Shown: positions 1-7,454 of the stretch, in pieces
How the letters are laid out: every line of letters begins with the position of its first letter
Position numbering within the stretch: position 1 is the stretch's first letter
Position numbers and translations under genes: made by a program
NCBI GenBank assembly: GCA_031261325.1
Contig: JAISKH010000077.1
Location: forward strand, 62,001 to 126,000
Direction: 5' to 3'
Length of the DNA: 64,000 bases
Origin: Oscillospiraceae bacterium
Lineage (GTDB): Bacteria; Bacillota; Clostridia; Oscillospirales; Oscillospiraceae
Notes under the pieces: generated by a model
Told to the model about the DNA's origin: nothing
Seen by the model: only the letters and a program-made list of their open reading frames with translations
The model's database searches: none

Positions 1-372
1 GACTGGCGCATTGCGGAGTACCTGTACACCGTGCCGTGGGCGTTCAAGGACCGCAACAACACGGAAAAGGGATTGCTCCGCGCGGCAATGGGCGACTTTT
101 TGCCAGAACCCGTGCGCAACCGCAAGAAAAGCCCTTACCCGAAAACGCACAATCCCGCGTACTTGAACGAGGTTACAAAGCGGCTGAACGCGGCATTGGA
201 CGACGACTCGCCGCTCCTGCAAATCGTGAAGCGCGAGGCGCTTGACACGCTGCTGTCGCGCACCGACAATACGCCGTGGTACGGGCAGCTCATGACCGCG
301 CCGCAAACCGTTGCGTACTTCCTGCAAACGGACTATTGGCTGCGCGAATACAACGTCAGCGTGGTGCTGTAA
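1..372 (+). CDS. asnB: Asparagine synthetase (glutamine-hydrolysing), C-terminal part
   Basis: The frame is open from the first base, so only the last 123 residues are present. The visible part matches the end of the asparagine synthetase ATP-pyrophosphatase domain: an R-I-A-E-Y pattern, then VPWAFK, then a G-LLR-A segment followed by LPEPVRNRKKSPYPKTH. These are typical of the C-terminal lobe of AsnB-type enzymes, which make asparagine from aspartate, ATP and glutamine in the cytoplasm. The glutaminase domain with its Cys2 nucleophile would lie left of the window and cannot be checked. The gene ends about 70 bases before the next one and shares its strand. Confidence 0.85.
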   Translation, partial: DWRIAEYLYTVPWAFKDRNNTEKGLLRAAMGDFLPEPVRNRKKSPYPKTHNPAYLNEVTKRLNAALDDDSPLLQIVKREALDTLLSRTDNTPWYGQLMTAPQTVAYFLQTDYWLREYNVSVVL

Positions 373-379
373 AAATATG

Positions 380-408
380 TTGCAATTCCGCCCCGCGCGT
401 TGTAATCT
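380..408 (+). promoter_or_regulatory. Possible sigma-A promoter for the panE-like gene
   Basis: TTGCAA at 380-385 is followed after 17 bases by TAATCT at 403-408 (TGTAAT at 401-406 would give 15). The match is moderate, and the site lies directly after the asnB stop codon. Confidence 0.35.
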
Positions 409-443
409 ATTTGGGTAAAAAACAAACGGGGCGGAGGTTGAAT

Positions 444-1376
444 ATGAGAGAAATTGAGCGCGTATCCATCATCGGACTGGGCGCAATCGGCGCGGCGTTC
501 GCGGCGGAAGCCCGCGTGCCCGAGGGGACGCTGCGCGTTATCGCGGGTGGTGCGCGCGGCGAGAAACTGCGGCGCGACGGCATGGAGATTAACGGGCGAC
601 GGCGACGCTTCACGGTGGTTGACCCGTCAGAGACGGTCGAACCCGCCGATTTGCTTATAATCGCGGTGAAATTCGGGCAGCTCGCGCAAGCGATTGAGGA
701 TTCGCGCAACCACGTGGGAGACGACACCGTGATTCTGTCCGTGCTGAACGGCATTTCAAGCGAGGAGGTCGTCGGGCGCGCGTTCGGGCGAGAAAAGCTG
801 CTGTACTCCTACTGCGTCGGCACCGACGCGATGAACAACGGCGACAGCCGAACGTACTCCGCGGTATACACAATACCTTTCGGCGAAGCGAAGAACACGC
901 CGGGCGCGTACTCCGAAAACGTACTGCGCGTGCAGCGATTCTTTGAGCGCGCGAATATTAAGCACGAAATTCCCGAGGACATGCTGAAGAGCATGTGGTG
1001 GAAGTTTATGATGAATATGGGCGTGAACCAGTCGCTCGCCGTGACGCGCCAGCCTTACCGCGCGTTGCAGCACAAGGGGCGCGTCTACGCGCTCGCGCGT
1101 GACACGATGCTGGAAGCCGTCGCCGTCGCGCAGCGCGAGGGAATCGCGCTTGAGCCTGAGGACGCGGAGCGAGCGTTTGCCGTTATCGGCACGATTAGCC
1201 CCGACGGTAAGCCCTCAACGTTGCAGGACATTGAGGCAAAACGCCCGACGGAGATTGAAATTTTCTCCGGCGACCTGCTGCGTCTCGCGGAAAAGCACGG
1301 TATGAGCTTGCCCGTCAACGAAGTGCTGTACCGCGCGATTAAGGGCATAGAGCAGGAGTACACGGCTACCGAATGA
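444..1376 (+). CDS. panE: Ketopantoate reductase family protein (2-dehydropantoate 2-reductase)
   Basis: A 310-residue protein of the ApbA/PanE family, which reduces 2-dehydropantoate to pantoate with NADPH in coenzyme A synthesis. The N-terminus carries the Rossmann motif GLGAIGAAFA (residues 9-18). Further on are the VKFGQ and LNGI-S-EE segments of the family, and in the C-terminal helical domain WWKFMMNMGVNQ, the lysine-containing substrate-binding helix. Length is normal. The start at ATG 444 is chosen because GCGGAGG (431-437) lies just upstream; the longer open frame begins inside asnB without a ribosome site. No other pantothenate gene is nearby, so a different 2-oxoacid substrate is possible. 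The 3' end overlaps the convergent gene by 11 bases. Confidence 0.8.
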   Translation: MREIERVSIIGLGAIGAAFAAEARVPEGTLRVIAGGARGEKLRRDGMEINGRRRRFTVVDPSETVEPADLLIIAVKFGQLAQAIEDSRNHVGDDTVILSVLNGISSEEVVGRAFGREKLLYSYCVGTDAMNNGDSRTYSAVYTIPFGEAKNTPGAYSENVLRVQRFFERANIKHEIPEDMLKSMWWKFMMNMGVNQSLAVTRQPYRALQHKGRVYALARDTMLEAVAVAQREGIALEPEDAERAFAVIGTISPDGKPSTLQDIEAKRPTEIEIFSGDLLRLAEKHGMSLPVNEVLYRAIKGIEQEYTATE

Positions 1377-1635
1377 ATAACCAAGCGATTGCGCCTAGAA
1401 GCGCGGTCATGAACGCACCCGCTCCCGCGGCGAGCGGCGCGGATATGCGCGGGAAACGGCGCGGCGTGAAGTGACTTCGGACATAGTGGTTCGCAACCTC
1501 ACGCGCTTGCTTGATAATATCCTCACTCGATACGCCCGCCATCGCGCTCTCGCGCACGATAAATATCGCCTCGTCGAACAGCTTTTTGTCGGGGGATTTA
1601 ATGACAATCACCCGCTTTGTAACACCTTTAACCAT
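1366..1635 (-). CDS. Small single-pass membrane protein of unknown function
   Basis: An 89-residue protein with a charged N-terminal region (KRVIVIKSPDKKLFDEAIF), a helix around residues 35-55 and a C-terminal transmembrane segment (about residues 67-88, rich in Ala, Gly, Leu and ending WLFIR). This tail-anchored layout resembles short conserved hypothetical proteins seen in Clostridia, but I do not recognise a named family. The start is supported by GGAG eight bases upstream of the ATG. It ends inside the end of the convergent ketopantoate reductase gene. Confidence 0.6.
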   Translation of the reverse strand: MVKGVTKRVIVIKSPDKKLFDEAIFIVRESAMAGVSSEDIIKQAREVANHYVRSHFTPRRFPRISAPLAAGAGAFMTALLGAIAWLFIR

Positions 1636-1678
1636 GCTTCACACTCCATTATTATGCTGAATGAGTGAAGTTTAGCCG

Positions 1679-1710
1679 AACGCGCGCCCGTGTATACACA
1701 GGCGCGCGTT
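1679..1710 (-). terminator. Hairpin terminator between two minus-strand genes
   Basis: AACGCGCGCC and GGCGCGCGTT form a ten-pair stem enclosing the palindrome GTGTATACAC. It sits just downstream of the helix-turn-helix gene stop at 1730. The T-run is poor on both strands, so it may act weakly. Confidence 0.5.
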
Positions 1711-1729
1711 ATTTGCGGCTATTTATCGG

Positions 1730-2338
1730 TTAAACCCGCCGATTTTCCCGCCGCGAGAAGCGCAATAAAGCGACGCCGCCCGTGAGAATCGACGCGCAGC
1801 ACAGCGCGAACAGCCATACAAAATGGAAGTGGGTCAAAAACGCGAGCAAGTCGCCGCGCACCTCGATTGTGGTGTACGTGTTCATAGGGTATTCGGTTCC
1901 CTCCGCTTCGGGATACGGGGTTGCGAATGTGTGCACCTCCGCCACCGCTGTCGGCGGACCGTTCGACAAGCGCCTGACCGTTTTCCGCGCGGGGATTACG
2001 GACGACAGAATCCACAGCGTCAAAACTCCGATAAGCCCAAAGACGAGAATACAGCGGTAAACCGTCATTGACCGCTTGCTTTGCCGACTCTCGGTATTAT
2101 CGCGGCTGACCTTGACCGCCGTTATATCCATGTCGCTCTCAAACTCGTCGTTCAGCAGAAAGTCCGTCGAAACACCGAACAGGCGACTGAGTTGAACGAT
2201 ATTTTCCGTGTCGGGCGACGATTCGCCGAGTTCCCATTTAGAAATCGCCTGTCTGGAAACGGTGAGCCGCGCCGCCAGCTGCTCCTGCGACATGCCGCGT
2301 TGCTTTCTCTGTTGCTGTATCTTACCGCCCAAAGTCAT
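1730..2338 (-). CDS. XRE-family transcriptional regulator with two membrane segments
   Basis: 202 residues. Residues 6-60 are a classic Cro/CI helix-turn-helix (QRKQRGMSQEQLAARLTVSR, then QAISKWELG and PDTENIVQLSRLFGVSTDFLL). A linker follows, then a transmembrane helix near residues 92-115 and a second near 168-192, with an outside loop between. This layout suggests a membrane-tethered regulator that senses an envelope signal. The ATG has GGGAGG upstream. Two dyads lie directly upstream of its promoter and could be its own binding sites. The target genes are unknown. Confidence 0.75.
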   Translation of the reverse strand: MTLGGKIQQQRKQRGMSQEQLAARLTVSRQAISKWELGESSPDTENIVQLSRLFGVSTDFLLNDEFESDMDITAVKVSRDNTESRQSKRSMTVYRCILVFGLIGVLTLWILSSVIPARKTVRRLSNGPPTAVAEVHTFATPYPEAEGTEYPMNTYTTIEVRGDLLAFLTHFHFVWLFALCCASILTGGVALLRFSRRENRRV

Positions 2339-2368
2339 TGTCGAACCTCCCGATTATTTGTTGCCTTC

Positions 2369-2434
2369 ATTATAGAGCCGACAGGCGGTTGCGGTCTACC
2401 AAGTTTGATTGGAACCTCCGCAACCGACGGTTGC
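2369..2434 (-). promoter_or_regulatory. Promoter -10 and upstream dyads of the XRE regulator gene
   Basis: On the minus strand a perfect TATAAT (2369-2374) lies about 30 bases before the start codon, but the -35 is poor (AGACCG). Immediately upstream are GGTTGCGG (2387-2394) with its mirror CCGCAACC (2418-2425), and the perfect dyad GCAACCG-A-CGGTTGC (2420-2434). A weak -35 with nearby dyads is typical of autoregulated promoters. Confidence 0.4.
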
Positions 2435-2455
2435 ATTAACTGCGATAACTGTAAT

Positions 2456-2484
2456 AACAGCCGAGGTAAAAACCTCGGCTGTTT
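2456..2484 (-). terminator. Rho-independent terminator after the phosphohexomutase gene
   Basis: AACAGCCGAGGT and ACCTCGGCTGTT form a perfect twelve-pair stem with an AAAA loop, 14 bases after the stop codon of the murA operon's last gene. Confidence 0.8.
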
Positions 2485-2497
2485 CCGTATTGCTTCT

Positions 2498-4234
2498 TTA
2501 CAAGCCCTCCGCCCACGCGGCGAACTTTTCGAGTTGCGCGTCGCACTCATCGGCGGACGCGCCGCTTGCCAGTATATACACCTTGATTTTCGGCTCCGTG
2601 CCCGACGGACGGACAAGCACGGTCGTGCCGCCCTCCAAGTCGTAGCGCAGGACATTCGAGCCGCGCAGCTCCAACTCGGTGGTTTCGCCCGTTGCGACGA
2701 CGAACTCCGTGCCCGCGTCATAGTCGCGGCGGGACACGACTGAAACGCCCGCAATCTCAAGCGGGGGAGTGCCGCGCAGCGACTGCATGAGAGCTTTCAT
2801 GCGCGCCATGCCGTCAAGCCCGGGCATGACGAGATTCACCGTGCGCTCCGCGTAATAGCCGTACTTCTCGAATAACGCCGCGAGCGCGTCCTCGAGCGTC
2901 ATTCCGCGCGAGCGGTACCACGCCGCCATCTCCGTCAGCAGCAGGGAAGCCGTCACAGCGTCCTTATCGCGCACGAAATCGCCGAGCATGTAGCCGTAGG
3001 ACTCCTCATAGGAGAAAATCACGTTGCCCTCGCCGCTTGATTCCAGCGCGTTTTTGCGCTCCGCCATGAACTTAAAGCCCGTGAATGTGTCGATGCAGCA
3101 CACGCCGTTCATCTCGGCGACGCGACGCGCCATCTCCGTCGTGACAATCGTCTTTAGCGCGACGGGGTTCGGCGGCATTGTGCCCGCGCGCCGTCTCGCG
3201 CCGATTAGGTAATCAAGCAGGAGCACGCCCGTGCGATTGCCGGAAAGCGGCGAATATTCGCCGTCCGCGCCGCGTAGCATGATACCCACGCGGTCGCAGT
3301 CGGGGTCGGTGCCGATGATGAAATCCGCGTCATGTTCGCGTGCGAGCTTGATTGCGAGCGCGAACCCGTCGGGATTCTCGGGGTTAGGCGACACGACGGT
3401 GGGGAAGTCGCCGTCAATTACCATCTGCTCGGGCACGCAGAACACGCGCTTCACCCCAAGACGGCGCAATGCCTCCGGCACGAGCTTGTAGCCCGCGCCG
3501 TGAAACGGGGTGTATACGACGGAAAACTCGTCGGCAACGCTCGCGACGGCGGCAAAGTCGTTTGCCTGCGCCATGACGCGCGACAGGAACAGCTCGTCGG
3601 TGTCCGCGCCCATGACGGTTATCAGGTCGTCCGCAAGCGCGGTTATGGGGTTCAGACTACGCACGCACGCGAACACGTCAAGCTCCGCCATGCGCGCCGC
3701 AACCTCGGCGGCGCGGTGTGGCGGCAGTTGCGCACCGTCCGACCAATAGACCTTGTAGCCGTTGTATTCCTTGGTGTTGTGGCTCGCAGTGATGTTAATC
3801 CCCGCGACGCAACCGTATTCGCGAATGGCGAACGACAGCTCCGGCGTGGGACGCAGCCCGTCAAATATCAGCGCGTGAATACCGTTGCCCGCAAGCACGC
3901 ACGCCGCTTCGCGCGCGAAACGCGCGCTGTTGTTGCGCGAATCGTAACAGATTGCAACAGACGGATTTTCGACAGACGGGTTTTCGCGCGTCCCGTCGGC
4001 AAGAATTACCTCGGCGAATGCCTGCGTCGCGTGGCGCACGGTGTAGACGTTGATGCGCGCGGTGCCGAGTCCCATGATACCGCGCAATCCCGCCGTGCCG
4101 AACTCAAGCGAGCCGTAAAAGCGGCTCTCAATCTCCGCCGCGTCGTCCGCAATCGCCAAAAGCTCGTCGCGCTCACCGCTTCTTATAAGCTCCGGCTGTT
4201 GCAACCATTTGTTATATGTTTCAATTGCGCTCAT
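2498..4234 (-). CDS. Phosphoglucomutase/phosphomannomutase (alpha-D-phosphohexomutase)
   Basis: 578 residues, the usual size for the long bacterial phospho-sugar mutases. It interconverts glucose 1- and 6-phosphate (or mannose forms) through a phosphoserine. The active-site loop TASHNTKEYNGYKVY places the catalytic serine at residue 151. The metal loop is DPDCDR (310-315, where most family members have DPDADR). The sugar-binding segment is EESYGYMLGDFVRDKDA, and the phosphate-binding loop RPSGTEPKIKVY is near the C-terminus. All four domains are therefore present. AGGAG lies eight bases before the ATG. It is last in the murA operon, 22 bases after rlmH, which suggests supply of hexose phosphate for envelope polymers. 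Confidence 0.92.
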   Translation of the reverse strand: MSAIETYNKWLQQPELIRSGERDELLAIADDAAEIESRFYGSLEFGTAGLRGIMGLGTARINVYTVRHATQAFAEVILADGTRENPSVENPSVAICYDSRNNSARFAREAACVLAGNGIHALIFDGLRPTPELSFAIREYGCVAGINITASHNTKEYNGYKVYWSDGAQLPPHRAAEVAARMAELDVFACVRSLNPITALADDLITVMGADTDELFLSRVMAQANDFAAVASVADEFSVVYTPFHGAGYKLVPEALRRLGVKRVFCVPEQMVIDGDFPTVVSPNPENPDGFALAIKLAREHDADFIIGTDPDCDRVGIMLRGADGEYSPLSGNRTGVLLLDYLIGARRRAGTMPPNPVALKTIVTTEMARRVAEMNGVCCIDTFTGFKFMAERKNALESSGEGNVIFSYEESYGYMLGDFVRDKDAVTASLLLTEMAAWYRSRGMTLEDALAALFEKYGYYAERTVNLVMPGLDGMARMKALMQSLRGTPPLEIAGVSVVSRRDYDAGTEFVVATGETTELELRGSNVLRYDLEGGTTVLVRPSGTEPKIKVYILASGASADECDAQLEKFAAWAEGL

Positions 4235-4256
4235 AATACGCTCCTGTTGTTCAACT

Positions 4257-4739
4257 CTATTTGTGGTAACTGCCGCCCTCGGCGATTTTGAAAGCTCTGT
4301 ACAGCTGCTCCAGTAGCATTACGCGCGCCAAGCCGTGCGGAAACGTCATGCGCGACAGCGAAAGCTTGAGCACGGCGGCGGACTTTACGGTGTCCGACAG
4401 CCCGTGCGACGAGCCGATTACGAAGCACAGCCGCGAAACGCCGCGCCCCGCGAAGTCCGAAATTGTGCGCGACAGCTCCGCGCTGTCCGACTCCCGCCCC
4501 TCGACGCACATCGCGACGACGCTCGCGCCCTTGGGCACGCGCTCCGATATTGCGGCGGCTTCCCGCGCTAGGGCTTGCGCGATTTGCGCGGGGGAGGGCG
4601 CGTCGGGCAGACGCTGCTCCGACAGCTCGATAACCTCCGCGTTACAATAACCCGAAAGCCGCTTCAGATATTCGGCGGCGGCTTGCGTGTAATAGCTCTC
4701 CTTAACGCGCCCGACGCAAATCAGCGTAATGCTAATCAA
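4257..4739 (-). CDS. rlmH: 23S rRNA (pseudouridine-1915-N3)-methyltransferase RlmH
   Basis: 160 residues, the family's normal size. The N-terminal ITLICVGRVKESYY segment and the C-terminal SPOUT knot (FVIGSSHGLSDTVK, then LSLSRMTFPHGLARVMLLEQLYRAF) are diagnostic. RlmH methylates pseudouridine 1915 of 23S rRNA on the 70S ribosome using SAM. Translation appears to start at TTG, with GGAG eight bases upstream inside the end of walJ. Family members are often found beside the YycJ/WalJ hydrolase, as here. Confidence 0.95.
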   Translation of the reverse strand: MISITLICVGRVKESYYTQAAAEYLKRLSGYCNAEVIELSEQRLPDAPSPAQIAQALAREAAAISERVPKGASVVAMCVEGRESDSAELSRTISDFAGRGVSRLCFVIGSSHGLSDTVKSAAVLKLSLSRMTFPHGLARVMLLEQLYRAFKIAEGGSYHK

Positions 4740-4754
4740 AACATATACTCCGTC

Positions 4755-5519
4755 TCACAGCGTGTATTCCGTCCCGATACAGTCGGCGGGCGCGGTCTCA
4801 AGCGCGAAATCCGCTTCCAACTCGCGAGATACGGTTTCGAGCGCGAGACGCGGCGTATTGTTGTTGCGGCTGAGGTGGGCGAGAAGTATACGCTCGGTGC
4901 CGGAATCGGCGAGCGCGGCGGCGAATTTGCCGCTCGCTTCGTTGGAGAGGTGCCCGTGCTCGGACAAAATGCGCTGCTTGACGTGATACGGATAGTCGCC
5001 GTAACGCAGCATATCAACGTCATATTCGGCTTCGATAATCGCAAAATCCGCACCGAGCGTTCCGTCCAGCACGTCCTTTGTGACGCGCCCGAGGTCGGTT
5101 GCGAACGCGAGAATTTTACCGCTCGCCGTCAGGCGATAGCCGACGCTGCCGGGCGCGTCGTGAAGCGTCGAGAAAGCGCGAACCTCAATATCGCCGACCG
5201 TGAAAGGCTCGTTCGCGCGGAATTGCGAGAGCTTTGGGTCAAGCCCGTCCAGCGCGTTCGAGATTGCGGGCATTGCGATATTACTGGCAAACACCTCGGT
5301 GCGGTGCCGCTTTGTAAGCGTTTTAAGACCGCCGATGTGGTCGGAATGGTCATGCGTAACAAGAACGCCCGACAAATCGACGGGCGTCAGTCCAAGCGCC
5401 GCGAGAGAAATCGCGACGCGCTTATATGATATGCCTATGTCAATGAGGATATGCGTATCCCCCTGCGATACAAGCGTCGCGTTGCCCGACGACGAACTGG
5501 CAAGTGTGATGACTCTCAT
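4755..5519 (-). CDS. walJ: MBL-fold metallohydrolase, YycJ/WalJ family
   Basis: 254 residues. The N-terminus RVITLASSSSGNATLV and the metal motif HDHSDH (in THDHSDHIGG) identify the YycJ/WalJ branch of metallo-beta-lactamase-fold hydrolases. Further metal ligands are visible in STLHDAPGSVGY, ATDLG and HLS-N. In Bacillus and relatives the gene is linked to the WalRK regulon; a nuclease role has been proposed. The ATG at 5519 is chosen because it gives this conserved N-terminus and lies four bases after the murA stop, suggesting translational coupling. The ribosome site is weak, in line with coupling. Confidence 0.88.
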   Translation of the reverse strand: MRVITLASSSSGNATLVSQGDTHILIDIGISYKRVAISLAALGLTPVDLSGVLVTHDHSDHIGGLKTLTKRHRTEVFASNIAMPAISNALDGLDPKLSQFRANEPFTVGDIEVRAFSTLHDAPGSVGYRLTASGKILAFATDLGRVTKDVLDGTLGADFAIIEAEYDVDMLRYGDYPYHVKQRILSEHGHLSNEASGKFAAALADSGTERILLAHLSRNNNTPRLALETVSRELEADFALETAPADCIGTEYTL

Positions 5520-5523
5520 CAAG

Positions 5524-6831
5524 TCAACCCGCGGACTTTGCCGTCTGCTCGTCCTCGTCGTCGTCGCCCGGGTCCTCAATGCAGGTGATGTCGGCGCCGA
5601 TAGCGCGCAGCTTGTCAATCATGTCCTCATACCCGCGCTCAATATAGCTCACGCCCTCAATTTCCGACGTGCCGCGCGCGCACAGAGCGGCAATAACGAG
5701 AGCCGCGCCCGCGCGCAGGTCGCACGCCTTCAGTGGCGAACCCGTCAGGTACGGCACGCCCGAAATGGACGCGGTTTGACCGTTAACGGTGATGTTACCG
5801 CCCATTTTGGACAGCTCGTCAACGTACTTGAAGCGGTTGTCCCATACACCCTCGGTTATATTGCTCGTACCCTTTGCGATACAGAGAATCGCGGCAATCT
5901 GCGGCTGCATATCAGTCGGGAAACCCGGGTAAGGCATCGTCTTAATGTTGGCGCGCTTTAGGTCGCGCGTGCGCTTGACGGTAACGGAGGTGTCGCCCTC
6001 CGTGACGGTAACGCCTATTTCGCGCAGCTTTACGGAGATGCACTCCAAGTGGCGCGGGATAACATTTTTAATGACGACCTCGCCGCCCGTGCCCGCGACA
6101 GCCGCCATGTATGTGCCCGCCTCAATCTGGTCGGGAATTATGGAATAGAACCCGCCGACAAGCTTCTTAACGCCGTTTACCTTGATAACGTTCGTGCCAG
6201 CGCCCTTAATGTCCGCGCCCATCGAGTTCAGGAAGTTCGCCAAATCGACGATGTGCGGCTCCTTTGCGGCATTCTCAATGAATGTGCGCCCATCGGCAAG
6301 CGTCGCGGCGAGCATGGTGTTAATAGTCGCGCCGACGGACACAACGTCGAGATACACGGTCGTGCCGCGCATACCGCCGTCGGTCGTGGCGGAGACTATG
6401 CCGTTCTTGATGTCAACCGTCGCGCCCATCGCGGTGAAGCCCTTGACGTGCTGGTCAATCGGGCGAACGCCGCCGAAGTTACAGCCGCCGGGCATAGCGA
6501 CGTCAGCGTGCCCGAATCGGGACAGCAACGCGCCGATAAGGTAATACGAAGCGCGAATACGGCGCATCGCGTCAAACGTCGCGCGGGACGTGCGAACGCC
6601 GGTGCAGTCAATGTCAACTGTGTTGCGATTGACCGTGCGCACCTCCGCGCCCATTTTTTTGAGGATATTAAGCAGCATGGTAACGTCGGATATTTGCGGT
6701 ATGTTTTCGATGCGGCAAACGCCGTCAATCATCAGGGCGGCGGGGATAATCGCGACGGCGGCATTCTTCGCGCCGCTGACCGTAACCTCGCCGTTCAGCG
6801 GATTCCCGCCGGTGACTGCGTATTTTTTCAT
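5524..6831 (-). CDS. murA: UDP-N-acetylglucosamine 1-carboxyvinyltransferase MurA
   Basis: 435 residues. MurA transfers enolpyruvate from PEP to UDP-GlcNAc, the first committed step of peptidoglycan synthesis. Conserved Lys22-Asn23 appear in SGAKNAAVA, and the catalytic loop PGGCNFGGVRPIDQH contains Cys117, the residue alkylated by fosfomycin. The ATG at 6831 has GAGAGG upstream and an N-terminus (MKKYAVTGGNPLNG) matching the family. The last 16 residues are acidic and unusual (DPGDDDEDE). It heads an operon with walJ, rlmH and a phosphohexomutase. Confidence 0.96.
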   Translation of the reverse strand: MKKYAVTGGNPLNGEVTVSGAKNAAVAIIPAALMIDGVCRIENIPQISDVTMLLNILKKMGAEVRTVNRNTVDIDCTGVRTSRATFDAMRRIRASYYLIGALLSRFGHADVAMPGGCNFGGVRPIDQHVKGFTAMGATVDIKNGIVSATTDGGMRGTTVYLDVVSVGATINTMLAATLADGRTFIENAAKEPHIVDLANFLNSMGADIKGAGTNVIKVNGVKKLVGGFYSIIPDQIEAGTYMAAVAGTGGEVVIKNVIPRHLECISVKLREIGVTVTEGDTSVTVKRTRDLKRANIKTMPYPGFPTDMQPQIAAILCIAKGTSNITEGVWDNRFKYVDELSKMGGNITVNGQTASISGVPYLTGSPLKACDLRAGAALVIAALCARGTSEIEGVSYIERGYEDMIDKLRAIGADITCIEDPGDDDEDEQTAKSAG

Positions 6832-6934
6832 GGGTACACCTCTCTCAAGGCGGAAGCCCGTTTCGCTCGCGGCTCCCGCAGTGCCAATCTTCCTATCTAA
6901 GAGTATTTCCCGTTCTTGCATAAATCTACCCGAT

Positions 6935-6963
6935 ATAGTACCACATCTTGCAGAAAAAATCAA
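6935..6963 (-). promoter_or_regulatory. Sigma-A promoter of the murA operon
   Basis: On the minus strand TTGATT (6958-6963) and TACTAT (6935-6940) are separated by 17 bases. Transcription would begin near 6928, about 97 bases before the murA ATG. Confidence 0.7.
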
Positions 6964-7032
6964 GAAAAATTAAACAATGTGTTAACGTGTCATGAACTCG
7001 CGGAAATCACCGCGTCACGCCGCGCAAATAAC

Positions 7033-7062
7033 CAAAAACAAAGCCGCCCCGAAAGGCGGCCT
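7033..7062 (-). terminator. Rho-independent terminator of the RNase J-ArsC operon
   Basis: On the minus strand GCCGCC and GGCGGC form a six-pair stem followed by TTTGTTTTTGG, about 45 bases after the ArsC-family stop codon. Confidence 0.7.
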
Positions 7063-7103
7063 CACTATTTAACGCTTTCTGTAACCAATCCCGTTGCCGC
7101 GCG

Positions 7104-7436
7104 CTATTCCCACGTTTTCCACACGTCGGGCTGATACCCGACCGTCGCCTGTCTGCCGTTGCGGACAATGGGGGTTTTCAGCCATTGCGGGTTGTCGAAC
7201 AGCTTTGCCTCGCGGTCCGCGTCATGCGCGAGGTAGCGAAGAATCTCCGCGTCCTTCGCGCCGCCGTCAATCATCGCGTCCAGCCCGACGGCGGACTTCA
7301 CGCTCGTAAATTCGCCGCGCGACAGCCCGTAGCGCAGAACGTCAACGCTCTGGAACCGCACGTGCCGCTCCTTGAAGTAGCGTTCCGCCTTTTTCGTGTC
7401 AAAGCACTTGGATTTACCGAAAATCTGGATATTCAC
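7104..7436 (-). CDS. ArsC/Spx-family thioredoxin-fold protein
   Basis: 110 residues from GTG 7436. The N-terminus IQIFGKSKCFDTKKAERYF has a single cysteine (residue 11) where ArsC and Spx proteins carry theirs; the second Spx cysteine is absent (C-F-D-T). The middle (LSRGEFTSV) and the end (LKTPIVRNGRQATVGY) match the arsenate-reductase-like fold. Substrate and redox role are unknown. The GTG is preferred over the TTG two codons upstream because AGGAG (7444-7448) lies seven bases before GTG but only one before TTG. It follows RNase J by 18 bases in one operon. Confidence 0.8.
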   Translation of the reverse strand: MNIQIFGKSKCFDTKKAERYFKERHVRFQSVDVLRYGLSRGEFTSVKSAVGLDAMIDGGAKDAEILRYLAHDADREAKLFDNPQWLKTPIVRNGRQATVGYQPDVWKTWE

Positions 7437-7454
7437 AGGCAAGCTCCTATATCG

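Noticed and set aside
6921..6963. An upstream ATG for murA at 6921
   Set aside because: The predicted transcript begins near 6928, so this start would be almost leaderless; the ATG at 6831 has a good ribosome site and fits the family.
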